Source of the DNA: a bacterium
GTDB taxonomy: Bacteria; Patescibacteria; Dojkabacteria; JAKAPS01; JAJZLI01
Direction of reading: 5' to 3'
Assembly: GCA_021816845.1 (NCBI GenBank)
Contig: JAKAWT010000001.1
Coordinates: 248,001 to 312,000, forward strand
DNA: 64,000 nucleotides
Shown here: one piece after another, positions 26,023 through 35,742 of the stretch
How positions within the stretch are numbered: the stretch's first letter is position 1
Layout of the letters: every line of letters begins with the position of its first letter
The notes under the pieces: model-generated
Database searches by the model: none
What the model was told of the DNA's origin: nothing
Seen by the model: only the letters and a program-made list of their open reading frames with translations
Position numbers and translations under genes: made by a program

Positions 26023-26559
26023 ATGTTAAATGAAGAAGTATTACTTACAAATTCCAGAGAAAATGAGATAGATTGGCCAGAGATTCCATTTATAGATCTT
26101 AGAACGGGACCAAAAGGTTCAGAAATATATGATAAATATAGACAAATAGCAGAAAGAGCCGCTATCGTTAAAAATGGATTAAAGGGATTACCAAGAATTC
26201 TGAGAGAAGACATACCAGAAGATTATATAGCAATATCTCCAGCTATGATAAAAAGAAATTGTGTAATTAAAAAACCATCTGGTATAAAAAAGTTAGAAGA
26301 AGATTTTATATATTCAATTATTATTCTCCTAGAAGACAAAACTACAAAATCTGCTATCGGTGAAGTATATATTTCAAGACCTAAGAATAATTCTAGGGAT
26401 ACTATTGTAGTAAGGAAAAAAGTGTTTGATTCATTTTTAGAAAACAAAAATATTGAAGTAAATGAAGATAACATGAGATTAGATTTCCTAGAGAGTAGAT
26501 TAAGAAATCTATATCAGAGATACCCCAAAATAGCCGAAGAAATCTTTGATAATAAATAA
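26023..26559 (+). CDS. Hypothetical protein
   Basis: A 178-residue soluble protein from the ATG at 26023; in-frame codons at 25984 and 25990 are rejected because they lie inside the promoter. The sequence is charged and mixed alpha/beta, without a signal peptide or membrane helix. Notable segments are a FIDLRTGPKGSEIYDKYRQ stretch in the first third and a C-terminal amphipathic helix LRNLYQRYPKIAEEIF. I recognise no family. It is followed after 6 bases by the HAD phosphatase gene, so the two are probably co-transcribed. Confidence 0.6.
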   Translation: MLNEEVLLTNSRENEIDWPEIPFIDLRTGPKGSEIYDKYRQIAERAAIVKNGLKGLPRILREDIPEDYIAISPAMIKRNCVIKKPSGIKKLEEDFIYSIIILLEDKTTKSAIGEVYISRPKNNSRDTIVVRKKVFDSFLENKNIEVNEDNMRLDFLESRLRNLYQRYPKIAEEIFDNK

Positions 26560-26565
26560 ATTTAT

Positions 26566-27234
26566 ATGGAGAATTTTAAAAATATAAAATTCATATATTT
26601 TGACCTTGAAGGAGTTCTTGTAGAAAAAAATTCCATAGACAAAGAAACCATGGCTGGAATAATAGGTGTTAGCAAAGAAGTTTTTATAGAAGAATATAAA
26701 CAATATATAAAAAAGCATATTGATGAAAAAAAATCCATTAGGGATCTTGAATCTGAAAAAATATTTTTTGAAGGACTATTCAAAGAAGTATGTAAAAATG
26801 TAGGGAGAGCCTACAATAAAGAATTCATAAATGTCCTTATTCATCTAGAAACCCACAAAGATTTTAAATTAATTGATAATGTTAAACTTGTACTGTCTAT
26901 ACTGCATGAAAAGTACAAATTAGGTATATTATCTAATGCATATCCATCAAGAAGAATAACAATATTAGATAAATATAAATTACATGATTTTTTTGATGTT
27001 ATAATATTATCTTTAGAATTAGGATACATGAAACCAGAAAATAATGTATATGAGTATGCACTATCACAATCTAAAGTTTTACCAGAACAGATATTGTTTA
27101 TAGATGATAATATTAAAATGTTAGAAGGTGCAATGAATATTGGAATAGACAATTTAATACTTTTTGGTAATAGACCTACTAAATTTAAGAGTATACAGAA
27201 ATTCAAAGAATTACTTGAAATTCTCCAAAACTAA
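26566..27234 (+). CDS. HAD-superfamily phosphatase, YihX-like
   Basis: A 222-residue HAD hydrolase. Motif I is YFDLEGVL (residues about 9-16), with the nucleophile Asp and a Glu where most HAD enzymes have the second Asp. An alpha-helical cap follows. Motif II is LGILSNA (about 120), motif III MKPENNVY with the conserved Lys (about 151) and motif IV LFIDDNIKMLEGA (about 180-192). The MKPE plus FIDDN-x-x-x-x-EGA pattern resembles E. coli YihX, a glucose-1-phosphate phosphatase whose motif I also lacks the second Asp. The next gene is galU, which uses glucose-1-phosphate, so this substrate is plausible but not shown. Confidence 0.72.
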   Translation: MENFKNIKFIYFDLEGVLVEKNSIDKETMAGIIGVSKEVFIEEYKQYIKKHIDEKKSIRDLESEKIFFEGLFKEVCKNVGRAYNKEFINVLIHLETHKDFKLIDNVKLVLSILHEKYKLGILSNAYPSRRITILDKYKLHDFFDVIILSLELGYMKPENNVYEYALSQSKVLPEQILFIDDNIKMLEGAMNIGIDNLILFGNRPTKFKSIQKFKELLEILQN

Positions 27235-27300
27235 TTAGGATACATTGTTTTTTACCCAAATTATATATAATATAATAAAGTATCTAAGATCAAATATTAT

Positions 27301-28167
27301 ATGAGAAAAAAGATAACAAAAGCTGTAATAGCATTGGCTGGGTACGGAACTAGATTCCTACCTGCAACAAAGGTACAGCCTAAAGAGATGCTACCAATCA
27401 TAGATAAACCTGTCATTCAATATCTTGTAGAAGAATTAATTCAATCAGGCATAGAAGATATAATAATGGTAACTCGAGGGCAATACACTCTAGAGAGCCA
27501 CTTTGATAACAATGTTGATCTTGAGGAACATCTCAGGAAAGAAGGTAAAAATAAAGCTTTGGACGAGATTAGATCGTTACCAAAAAAAGCTAATTACATA
27601 TATGTAAGACAAAAAAAACACCTTCCATATGGGAATGGAACCCCCTTAATAGTTGCAAGAAATCTAATAAAAGACGAAGAACAGTTCATATATATGTTTG
27701 GAGATGACCTTGTAAAGGCGAATGTTCCTGCAACAAAACAGCTAATTGAGTTTGCAAATCAACATCCTGGCAAGATTGTTCTTGCAGCACAGGAAGTATC
27801 AAAATCAGATGTATCAAAATATGGAATAATTAAACTTAAGAATGATAACATAACAGTTGAATCTATAGTTGAAAAGCCAAAAGAGGAAGAAACCAATTCC
27901 ACACTTGCTACATTCGGCAGATTTATACTAAACAAAGATGTATTAAAGGAACTTGACAAAAAAATAATAGGTAAAAATAATGAATTATGGCTTATTGATG
28001 CAATATCTAAACTAGCCAAAGAGGAGAAAGTTGTTGCAACTAAAATAGATGGAAAATGGCTTACTACTGGAGACCCATTAAACTTTTTAAAAACAACAGT
28101 TGAGTATATAAAAGATAGGGATGATCTGTGGAAAGACTTCAGAGAGTTTCTTAAATCGCAAATTTAG
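27301..28167 (+). CDS. galU: UTP--glucose-1-phosphate uridylyltransferase
   Basis: A 288-residue enzyme that makes UDP-glucose from glucose-1-phosphate and UTP, feeding glycan and envelope synthesis. The nucleotide-binding signature is AGYGTRFLPATKVQPKEM (about 14-31) with DKPVIQYLVEE next. QKKHLPYGNGTPLI, FGDDLV and the sugar-binding TFGRFIL and KWLTTGDPLNFL segments are typical of GalU. Full length. Likely promoter elements are TTGTTT (27245-27250) and TAATAT (27268-27273) with a 17-base spacer. It is followed after 11 bases by the solute-binding protein gene. Confidence 0.94.
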   Translation: MRKKITKAVIALAGYGTRFLPATKVQPKEMLPIIDKPVIQYLVEELIQSGIEDIIMVTRGQYTLESHFDNNVDLEEHLRKEGKNKALDEIRSLPKKANYIYVRQKKHLPYGNGTPLIVARNLIKDEEQFIYMFGDDLVKANVPATKQLIEFANQHPGKIVLAAQEVSKSDVSKYGIIKLKNDNITVESIVEKPKEEETNSTLATFGRFILNKDVLKELDKKIIGKNNELWLIDAISKLAKEEKVVATKIDGKWLTTGDPLNFLKTTVEYIKDRDDLWKDFREFLKSQI

Positions 28168-28178
28168 ATAATAAAGAT

Positions 28179-29615
28179 ATGGATAATCAACAAAATATAG
28201 AACAAAATAACAACGGAGGTACAGTAAATAGCTCTATACCACAGAATACTGGAAATATACAATTTCAAAGTAACCTTCCCACAGAAGAAGAGGTAGCTAA
28301 GCTCAAACATAGAAGAAAAAGACTGATTTGGATACTCATCATAGTTTCTTTAATAATTATAATAGTAGGAATTTTATATATATATATAATAGATATAGGG
28401 AGAACATCAAATACTCAATCTAATAATAAAATAAGCCTCACCATGTGGGGGATTAGTCAACCAGCAATGTCATATACGAATTTAATTAGTCAATTTGAAA
28501 AACAAAACCCTAATGTTTCCATTAATTATGTGCAAATTCCAGATCAATATTATGAGAGCTTTCTTGTTAACAAATTAAAAAGTGGTGTGAGCTTACCAGA
28601 TATAGTTAGTATAGGGAATACATACCTTCCTTTAGTTAAAAATTATCTTTATCCTGCTCCACCATCAATATATAACATGAATAATTTCAAAAATGAATTC
28701 TATAAAACTGCTACAGAGGATTTAACATCTAATAATCAAATCTATGCTGCCCCTAATTCTTATGATGGATTGGCTTTACTCTATAATAAAACTGAATTTG
28801 CTAAAGCAGGGCTTTCAGCTCCATCTTCAAATTTTAATACTTTTGTATCTGAGATACCTAAACTTGTGGTGAAAAATAGTGCTGGTCAAGTAACGCAAGC
28901 TGCTATAGATATAGGGCAAAACACATCCAATATATATAATGCCTCAAATATACTAACTTTATTTATGTTGATGTCAGGAACTCATATGACGTCTTCAAAT
29001 CAGGTAACATTTGCAAATGGTGTGAATGGAGCTAATGCACTAAATGAGTATCTTCAAATATCAAAAGTTGATGGATGGTCATCACAGTTTCCCTCTGCAA
29101 TATCTGCTTTTGCAAATGGAGCTGTAGCAATGGTATACGCACCTGCATGGCAAATAACCAACATATTAACAATAAATAAAAGTCTCAATTTAGGTGTTAT
29201 GGAGCCACCTCAACTACCTGGACAAACAATAAACCTTTCCTTATATTTTGCAAGGGCTGTCCCACGAGAATCTTTACACCCTGTAACTGCGTGGAAATTC
29301 ATACGATTTTTGGAACAAAAACAAAGCCTTATATCTCTTGCAAATACAGAAACCAAGGTAGAAAACGAACCGATTGCAAATATATTCCCAAGGATGGATA
29401 TGGCATCTCTTGCAACAGGATATAACTATATGCCAGCATTTATCAAAATGGCACCAACCTCTAAGTCATGGCTTATGGGTGATTATGCTAATGTATCTAA
29501 TATATTAGATAATGTGATAGCACAAAATATTACATTAAAACAGGCACAATCAGAAGTTTTGAAAATATTAATTGATATTTATAATGGGACATATAAAATG
29601 CCTCCTCAAGAGTAA
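28179..29615 (+). CDS. Membrane-anchored extracellular solute-binding protein (family 1)
   Basis: 478 residues. A Gln/Asn-rich cytoplasmic N-terminus (about 1-47) and one membrane helix (about 48-70) precede an extracytoplasmic family 1 solute-binding domain that begins SLTMWGISQPAMSYTNLISQFEKQNP in outline. Further family traits are PDIVSIGNTY, YDGLALLYNKTEFAKAGL and FANGAVAMVYAPAWQI. These proteins usually deliver sugars to ABC importers. There is no lipoprotein Cys, and no ABC permease or ATPase gene is nearby. It sits between galU and pilB, which hints that it may work with the pilus or with an importer encoded elsewhere. Confidence 0.8.
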   Translation: MDNQQNIEQNNNGGTVNSSIPQNTGNIQFQSNLPTEEEVAKLKHRRKRLIWILIIVSLIIIIVGILYIYIIDIGRTSNTQSNNKISLTMWGISQPAMSYTNLISQFEKQNPNVSINYVQIPDQYYESFLVNKLKSGVSLPDIVSIGNTYLPLVKNYLYPAPPSIYNMNNFKNEFYKTATEDLTSNNQIYAAPNSYDGLALLYNKTEFAKAGLSAPSSNFNTFVSEIPKLVVKNSAGQVTQAAIDIGQNTSNIYNASNILTLFMLMSGTHMTSSNQVTFANGVNGANALNEYLQISKVDGWSSQFPSAISAFANGAVAMVYAPAWQITNILTINKSLNLGVMEPPQLPGQTINLSLYFARAVPRESLHPVTAWKFIRFLEQKQSLISLANTETKVENEPIANIFPRMDMASLATGYNYMPAFIKMAPTSKSWLMGDYANVSNILDNVIAQNITLKQAQSEVLKILIDIYNGTYKMPPQE

Positions 29616-29652
29616 TTATAAAATATAAATATACAAGTATGAACATACAATT

Positions 29653-31320
29653 ATGAATCTTAAAAATATATTAGTATCTAAAAATTATATATCAGAAAGT
29701 CTTTATACAGAACTAGAAGAGAAGGCAAAACAATTGAATACTTCTGTAGAAGATTTGTTGATAGCGCAGAATACTATAACTGAAGATAAATTAGGAGAGA
29801 TAGTTGAGAGTGAACTTAATATCCCTTATATCTCTCTAGCTCATAAAACTATAGATCCAGCTGTAGTAAAAATAATACCTGAAAAAACAGCAATAGAAAA
29901 AAAGATAGTTGCATTTGATAAGACAACATCAACTTTAAAAATAGGAATGACTAACCCTAGAGATATTAATACTATTGAGTTTATAAAAAAAGGTACTGGA
30001 TATAACATAGATCCATATTTTATAACAGAAAAATCTTTCTATGAAGGACTAAAATTTTATAAAACATCCATAAGAGAAGAATTGAAAGATATAATCGAAA
30101 AGAATGCAAAAGAATCTAAAAATGTTAAGTCAGGTGAGACAGAAGCATTGCCTATTATAAATATTACAGACACAATACTTGAATATGCAAAAACTATGGG
30201 AGCATCAGATATTCACATAGAACCGATGGAAACTGAAGCAATAGTAAGATATAGAATAGATGGGATATTGCATGATCAAGCCACTTATCCACTACCAGTA
30301 CACCAAGCAGTGCTCGCAAGAATAAAAATTCTAGCAAACTTAAAAATCGATGAACACAGACTTCCACAAGATGGAAGATTTAAATCAACAATTAGTGATA
30401 GAGATATATCTTTTAGAGTCTCCATAATGCCAGTTTACTCTGGTGAAGTCTTAGTCATGAGATTACTTGAGGATAACGCAAAGGAATATAGTCTGGAGAG
30501 TTTAGGTATGGCAGGGAGAGATTTATCTGTTATACAAGATGCAATAAAAAGAACTGTAGGTATGATCCTTGTAACAGGACCAACTGGATCTGGAAAAAGT
30601 ACAACTCTATATACTGTGCTATCGGAATTGAATACACCAGAAGTAAATTTAGACACTATTGAAGATCCTATTGAATATTCTATGCCAAGAGTCAATCAAA
30701 CCCAAGTAAATGCAAACATAGGACTTACTTTTGCGTCGGGGTTACGTTCATTTTTAAGACAAGACCCTGATGTTATCATGGTAGGGGAAATCAGAGATAC
30801 TGAAACAGCAGATATTGCTATAAATGCTGCTATGACAGGACATTTGGTATTATCAACTCTTCATACCAATGACTCATCTGGAGCTATTCCAAGGCTTATA
30901 GATATGCATATTGAATCATTTTTAGTATCATCTACTTTGAATGTTATAATAGCTCAAAGGCTTGTTAGAAAACTCTGTAACAATTGTAAGCTAGAGTATT
31001 CTCTAGATAAAAAATTAATAGAAATATTAGAAGAACAATATACAAAAAAAGGAGTCGACAAGAAAATAACAAAAGATAAATTCTTTAAACCACAGGGTTG
31101 TGAGTATTGTACTAATGGTTATAAGGGAAGAATAGGTATATATGAAGTTTTAGAGATTACAGATGATATAAAAACTTTAATAGCAAGAAGGGAAAATGCC
31201 AACGTAATACAGAAAGCTGCACAAGAGAGTGGTATGAGTTTGATGATAGAGGATGGCATGAGGAAAGCTGAAGAAGGAATAACTTCGCTTGAGGAAGTAT
31301 TAAGGGTTGTTAAAGAATAA
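29653..31320 (+). CDS. pilB: Type IV pilus assembly ATPase PilB
   Basis: A 555-residue GspE/PilB-family ATPase that drives pilus extension. An N-terminal MshEN/GspE_N domain (about 1-140) is followed by the ATPase core: EYAKTMGASDIHIEP, Walker A GPTGSGKSTT (about 315-324), Asp-rich TIEDPIEY, Walker B DPDVIMVGEIRD and the His-containing HLVLSTLHTND. The zinc site is present (CNNC and CEYC, about 440-485). No retraction ATPase PilT is seen in this window. Downstream genes for LmbE, PilC, pilins and PilM-O complete the locus. Confidence 0.93.
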   Translation: MNLKNILVSKNYISESLYTELEEKAKQLNTSVEDLLIAQNTITEDKLGEIVESELNIPYISLAHKTIDPAVVKIIPEKTAIEKKIVAFDKTTSTLKIGMTNPRDINTIEFIKKGTGYNIDPYFITEKSFYEGLKFYKTSIREELKDIIEKNAKESKNVKSGETEALPIINITDTILEYAKTMGASDIHIEPMETEAIVRYRIDGILHDQATYPLPVHQAVLARIKILANLKIDEHRLPQDGRFKSTISDRDISFRVSIMPVYSGEVLVMRLLEDNAKEYSLESLGMAGRDLSVIQDAIKRTVGMILVTGPTGSGKSTTLYTVLSELNTPEVNLDTIEDPIEYSMPRVNQTQVNANIGLTFASGLRSFLRQDPDVIMVGEIRDTETADIAINAAMTGHLVLSTLHTNDSSGAIPRLIDMHIESFLVSSTLNVIIAQRLVRKLCNNCKLEYSLDKKLIEILEEQYTKKGVDKKITKDKFFKPQGCEYCTNGYKGRIGIYEVLEITDDIKTLIARRENANVIQKAAQESGMSLMIEDGMRKAEEGITSLEEVLRVVKE

Positions 31321-31348
31321 AATCCAATAATTTAAATATTCAAACATT

Positions 31349-32209
31349 ATGAGAAATTATATTGATAATGATTATTGTGTAGTTTTAAAAAAAGAAGATA
31401 GTGTATTTATAAAGACAGATATTTTACTCTTAATAGCACCTCATCCAGACGATGAAAGTCTTTCATCTGCAGGTATGATACAAAGAGCAATAGCAGCTGA
31501 GACTAAGGTTATCGTAATATTCATAACTAATGGTGATGGATTCAAAATAGCAACAAAAAGAAGTCATTTAAGACAAAAATTAACACCAAATATATATAAA
31601 AAGTTTGCACTTCTAAGACAGAATGAAGCCATAGTTGCACTGTTGGAACTTGGTGTTAAACAAGATAATATAATATTTCTTGGGTTTCCAGATGGTGGAT
31701 TGAAATCTCTATACACAACAAATTTTAAAAATCCTTTTAGGTCAAGAACGACAAAAGAAACTAAAGTTCCGTATGAAAATTCTTATAGATATGAAGATCA
31801 ATATACTGGAGAGAATCTACTGGATACCTTATCTACTATAATAGGTACTTATAAACCTACATATATAATATATCCAGATCCTAAAGATACCCATGATGAC
31901 CACAATGCTACTTCTCTGTTTATAAAAAAAGCTATAGAAAAAGAAAAATTAAATATAAATATAAAAGAACTAACTTATCTTATACATTTTAAAGATTGGC
32001 CACAGTATACTATACAAAATCATAAAAAGTATGCCCGAATACCAAAATTATTAAGGGGAAAAGAAAAATTTCTTAATCTCGAACTTACAGATGAAGAAGT
32101 TTCTAGGAAGAAAAAATCTTTATTATCACATAAGACTCAAGTAAAGCTTGTAAAACCTTTCTTCTTAGCCTTCACAAAAAGGAATGAGATTTTTATACTG
32201 AAGAAATAA
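31349..32209 (+). CDS. PIG-L/LmbE-family deacetylase
   Basis: A 286-residue predicted zinc-dependent N-acetylglucosaminyl deacetylase. The metal-binding motif APHPDDES occurs at about 30-37 and HDDHNAT at about 180-186, with YPDPKDTHDD just before. The family deacetylates GlcNAc-containing sugars and related compounds; the substrate here is not known. It lies 28 bases after pilB and could modify a surface glycan or glycosylated pilin. No signal peptide, so it acts in the cytoplasm. Confidence 0.85.
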   Translation: MRNYIDNDYCVVLKKEDSVFIKTDILLLIAPHPDDESLSSAGMIQRAIAAETKVIVIFITNGDGFKIATKRSHLRQKLTPNIYKKFALLRQNEAIVALLELGVKQDNIIFLGFPDGGLKSLYTTNFKNPFRSRTTKETKVPYENSYRYEDQYTGENLLDTLSTIIGTYKPTYIIYPDPKDTHDDHNATSLFIKKAIEKEKLNINIKELTYLIHFKDWPQYTIQNHKKYARIPKLLRGKEKFLNLELTDEEVSRKKKSLLSHKTQVKLVKPFFLAFTKRNEIFILKK

Positions 32210-32219
32210 AACTGCTAGA

Positions 32220-33707
32220 TTATAGTGCAAGGAGAAATAATATGTATGGAATATACAATACTCCATCTTTAAGCATTGGATTAAAATCTTTTGTTAATAT
32301 TATTTTTTTCAAAAATCCAAATTTTTTTGACAGATTTAAAAAGTTTTTTGTGTATTTAACATTAATACCTACTGCATAGTCTGAATATGATAATATAAAG
32401 TCTATTTCTTTTTCTCTATCTCTAAAATATTCTATTGATGTAGCAACTGATTTTTGTAGGAGGGAAATTAGAACTATATTTTCAAGATATTTATTAAAAA
32501 GATCAATATTTGATAATATTTCTTCTAATTTTATTTTTAATATACTATTTCGTATTCCCATATCAATCAAGAATACCTTTATATTAGACACCTTGTTGAT
32601 ATTAGATCCATACTTTGAAAGAGTTAATATTAGATTAGATTCTCTAAGGAGAGATATATATCTTTCTAATGTTTCTCTATGAAGGCCAGTTTCTCGTACA
32701 AGCTCATTTAAAGAATATTCTTCGGAAGGGTGGGATGCAAAAAGAAAAAATAAATTAGCTAAAGAAGAAGTATTTTTTATATCTTCTAGAATATAGATAT
32801 CTTCGAGTAATACTTTCTCAATTTGAGTTTGGTATAAATATTCATATTGGAGTGTAGTATCCTGGATCTCCCATCCTTCTATGAATCCTCCTACTATTAA
32901 GTATTGCTCAAAGAGGAGATACAGTTCATCAGAGAATAAACTCAAACCTAAAGAGAATTTTTCGAATGTATCGAAAATTTTAGATACAGGCAGATTAAAT
33001 AATGTTTCTCCAAATTTTCCTATTAAACTAAGGTTTTTAGAAATTTCTTCTTTGGCCTGAATATCCAATTTATCATCAAAGGATATTTTAAAGGATACAA
33101 ATTCTGAGAAAGAAAAAGGATATATTTTGAAATTCTTTATTCTTCCGGCTAAAGATTCTTTACTTTTTGACACTATAGATGAAGAGACTGATCCTGATAC
33201 TATAAATTTTATATTATAATTTTTGAATCTAGATCCATTATCGTAATATTTTTTTAGGAATAGCTCCCAATCAGAAAATTTATGAATTTCATCTATTAGA
33301 AAATAAACTTTTTCTGTGTTGAAATCTTTTAGATTCTCACCTTCCACATTTCTTAAAAGATAATACTTTTCATAAACTGAAAGTATTTTATCAAAAAATA
33401 CAGGGTTTCCTCTTTTTGAAAATATATAAGGATCATCCATTGAAAGGTAAACTATATTCTGAGGAAGTACATTCTCAATAATAATAAGATCCGATATAAT
33501 CTGCTTTATAATAGTAGTCTTACCCACTCTTCTTGGTCCGGTTATTGATACAATTTGTCTTAGTTCTGTAACACTTACAAATATATCATTATATACGAAC
33601 CTCCTAAATAGTGGAGTATTTAGCGATGAATTTTTATTCTTCCACCAAGGATTATAAAATTCGAGAGTTTTCCTTATTATTTGATCTTCTAAATCTACAC
33701 TAGACAT
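32220..33707 (-). CDS. AAA+ ATPase with DUF4143-type C-terminal domain
   Basis: 495 residues. An N-terminal AAA domain with Walker A TGPRRVGKTTII (about 56-67) and Walker B VYFLIDEIHKFSDWELFLKKY in outline (about 133-150), then SGSVSSSIVSKSKESLAGR. The C-terminal DUF4143 part includes YISLLRESNLILTLSKYG and REKEIDFILSY. Such proteins are widespread, often horizontally transferred and of unknown function. It contains a single GGATCTAGATTC-type unit at 33235-33246. It is oriented against the pilus genes and lies 10 bases from the LmbE stop, so it may be a separately acquired gene. Confidence 0.85.
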   Translation of the reverse strand: MSSVDLEDQIIRKTLEFYNPWWKNKNSSLNTPLFRRFVYNDIFVSVTELRQIVSITGPRRVGKTTIIKQIISDLIIIENVLPQNIVYLSMDDPYIFSKRGNPVFFDKILSVYEKYYLLRNVEGENLKDFNTEKVYFLIDEIHKFSDWELFLKKYYDNGSRFKNYNIKFIVSGSVSSSIVSKSKESLAGRIKNFKIYPFSFSEFVSFKISFDDKLDIQAKEEISKNLSLIGKFGETLFNLPVSKIFDTFEKFSLGLSLFSDELYLLFEQYLIVGGFIEGWEIQDTTLQYEYLYQTQIEKVLLEDIYILEDIKNTSSLANLFFLFASHPSEEYSLNELVRETGLHRETLERYISLLRESNLILTLSKYGSNINKVSNIKVFLIDMGIRNSILKIKLEEILSNIDLFNKYLENIVLISLLQKSVATSIEYFRDREKEIDFILSYSDYAVGINVKYTKNFLNLSKKFGFLKKIILTKDFNPMLKDGVLYIPYILFLLAL

Positions 33708-33812
33708 ATAATATATTTAACAGAGAAACATAAAATATTGCAAGGTTTTAAATAAATACATTTAATTATACAACAAGATATAAAAATGTATACATATTTT
33801 TATGCCTAACCA

Positions 33813-35099
33813 CTAAATTTTGGATATGTCTCTTGGTGAAAACTCATTAAGTATCCAATTGAGAAGGATTTTAGTTTTAGATCCTTTCCCAAACATTTGA
33901 GATAAATAAAAATATCTCCATAAAAACCATGCCATCTTACCCATAAATATATTCTTACCAATACTAATAGCGGCGTTATTATGTCCTAATGATAATATTA
34001 ACCCTTTTTGTCTTAATACAAATGGCACTGCAGGTTTTTTTATAATTGAATTATATATATTCCTTGCACATGTTTCTGATTCATCCACCGCAGTTTGCGC
34101 AAGTTGAGGGAGAGAATTATCGTCTGTATCTGCAACATCTCCTATTGCAAAAACATTCTCTATCCCTTTTATATTCAAGTTATGACCAATTAATATCCTT
34201 CCTGACTTAGTTAATTCAAAATCCCCACCAGGAATATTGGGACTTACTCCAGCAGCCCATATAGCAATATCAAAATCTACACTTCTCTCTTTAGATGAAG
34301 ATTCCTCATCTAACTTTTCTAAAATTATTCTATCCTTCATCACTTCTTTTGCTCTTGCATTCAAAATCAAAGATATTGGTGACTTTCCAAATCTAAAAAG
34401 ATTGAACACTTCCTTTTTTAGTCTCAAAGAAAAATTTGGAAGAAAATTGTCTGATGCATTTAAAATCTTTATATCTATATCGCTTTTTTTATCTTTAAAT
34501 ATGGAATAATTAGGGATAAGGGTATCAGTAAATTCAGATATTTCAGTAGCAATCTCAATACCAGTAGGTCCTCCTCCCACAATAGCAATCTTAATCTGTT
34601 TTTTATTTTTACTTTCTTCTCTTTCTTCAAATAATCCAATTATTTTATTCTTTATTAAAATTGCATCCTCTAGGGTTTTCAAAGGCAATGTAAACTCTTT
34701 TGCACCAGGAGTATTCCTAAAATTAACTGATGCACCAGTAGCTATAACAAGATAATCATATTCAATTTCACTGTTTAAAAGATAAACTTTGTTTTTTTTA
34801 AAATCAACACATTTTACAGTATCAAGAATAAAATCAGTAACACAACAATCTATATTTCCTCTTACTGGAGATATGACATCTTCAGGAACTAGTGTCCCTG
34901 TAGCAACTTCATGTATTAATGGAGTAAATAAAAAATAGTTTTTATCGGAAACTATAGTAAATTCAACTAATCTATCCTTATGGGTTAATTTATGTAGATT
35001 TAGATAAGTATTAACCCCTCCAAACCCAGAACCTAGAATTACAACTTTTTTTTTACTTTTTACCCCAATTTCAGTTCCTTCTGCTGTTTTTGTCATCAT
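33813..35099 (-). CDS. Type II NADH dehydrogenase / FAD-dependent oxidoreductase
   Basis: A 428-residue flavoprotein. The FAD-binding Rossmann motif is VVILGSGFGG (about 19-28), the NAD-binding motif VGGGPTGIEIA (about 173-183), and the second FAD motif VFAIGDVAD (about 317-325). The C-terminal part (KGLILSLGHNNAAISIG, then FLWRYFYLSQMFGKGSK) matches NDH-2, which oxidises NADH and reduces quinone or another acceptor at the membrane without pumping protons. No respiratory complexes are encoded here, so it may serve mainly for NADH reoxidation or oxygen scavenging. Its start overlaps the GGDEF gene by 29 bases. Confidence 0.85.
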   Translation of the reverse strand: MMTKTAEGTEIGVKSKKKVVILGSGFGGVNTYLNLHKLTHKDRLVEFTIVSDKNYFLFTPLIHEVATGTLVPEDVISPVRGNIDCCVTDFILDTVKCVDFKKNKVYLLNSEIEYDYLVIATGASVNFRNTPGAKEFTLPLKTLEDAILIKNKIIGLFEEREESKNKKQIKIAIVGGGPTGIEIATEISEFTDTLIPNYSIFKDKKSDIDIKILNASDNFLPNFSLRLKKEVFNLFRFGKSPISLILNARAKEVMKDRIILEKLDEESSSKERSVDFDIAIWAAGVSPNIPGGDFELTKSGRILIGHNLNIKGIENVFAIGDVADTDDNSLPQLAQTAVDESETCARNIYNSIIKKPAVPFVLRQKGLILSLGHNNAAISIGKNIFMGKMAWFLWRYFYLSQMFGKGSKTKILLNWILNEFSPRDISKI

Positions 35100-35661
35100 A
35101 CATGTTTTTATCTGCTATATTAATCATGTCTTCCAAATTATGAGCATCTTTCGTTGAAATTGCAATACCAAATGAAGCTTCACATCCACCTAATTCTACA
35201 AAATCCCTTATCCTTTGACGCATTTTTGTAATTTCGCTGTCTTCTTTTGGCACCCCATATAAAATTATAATAAACTCATCACCTCCAGATCTTATCACTC
35301 TATCATAAGGACGAGATGCACCTTTTAGTAACTCAGTAAATTTTTTAATATATAAATCACCTTCCTCATGCCCCATACTGTCGTTAATATCCTTCAAATG
35401 ATCCAAATCTGCTACAACTACAGCAAACAACTCTCCTCTATCAAATCTTGAATTCAGTTCTCTTTTAAGTTCAGTACTTTGTAAAAACTTTTTATTGTAT
35501 GCCCCTGTAAGCCCATCTGTAAATGATTCATCATGTAGCATTTGATTTTCTTCTTTGAGTAAAGAAATCTCTTTTTTTAAATCTTCAATTATACGCCTAA
35601 GTTCTAATGGGTCACCTTCCTCTTGAATCTTGGGCTCCTGGACTATAACTTTATCTTCCAT
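35071..35661 (-). CDS. GGDEF-domain diguanylate cyclase
   Basis: 196 residues. A short N-terminal coiled coil (about 17-45) leads into a GGDEF domain starting at DGLTGAYNKKF. The active-site sequence SGGDEF (about 124-129) is intact, and RPYD lies exactly five residues before it, the classic product-inhibition I-site RxxD. It therefore probably makes cyclic di-GMP from two GTP and is feedback-inhibited. It has no membrane helix or sensory domain. Its stop codon lies inside the start of the NDH-2 gene, so the two are co-transcribed. The adjacent divergent gene is pilC; cyclic di-GMP commonly controls type IV pili. Confidence 0.88.
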   Translation of the reverse strand: MEDKVIVQEPKIQEEGDPLELRRIIEDLKKEISLLKEENQMLHDESFTDGLTGAYNKKFLQSTELKRELNSRFDRGELFAVVVADLDHLKDINDSMGHEEGDLYIKKFTELLKGASRPYDRVIRSGGDEFIIILYGVPKEDSEITKMRQRIRDFVELGGCEASFGIAISTKDAHNLEDMINIADKNMYDDKNSRRN

Positions 35662-35707
35662 AACATAATTATATCAAAACAATAAATATATACCTACTTT
35701 CTCACTA

Positions 35708-35736
35708 TTGCCTTTATATCAAATTCTTTATATATT
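35708..35736 (+). promoter_or_regulatory. Promoter for pilC and the pilin genes
   Basis: TTGCCT (35708-35713), a 17-base spacer and TATATT (35731-35736), which ends exactly 6 bases before the pilC ATG at 35743. Confidence 0.55.
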
Positions 35737-35742
35737 TAATAT

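Noticed and set aside
32220..33707. DUF4143 ATPase as part of an antiphage or mobile element
   Set aside because: No transposase, integrase, terminal repeats or partner defence gene lie beside it. The family is widespread without such context.
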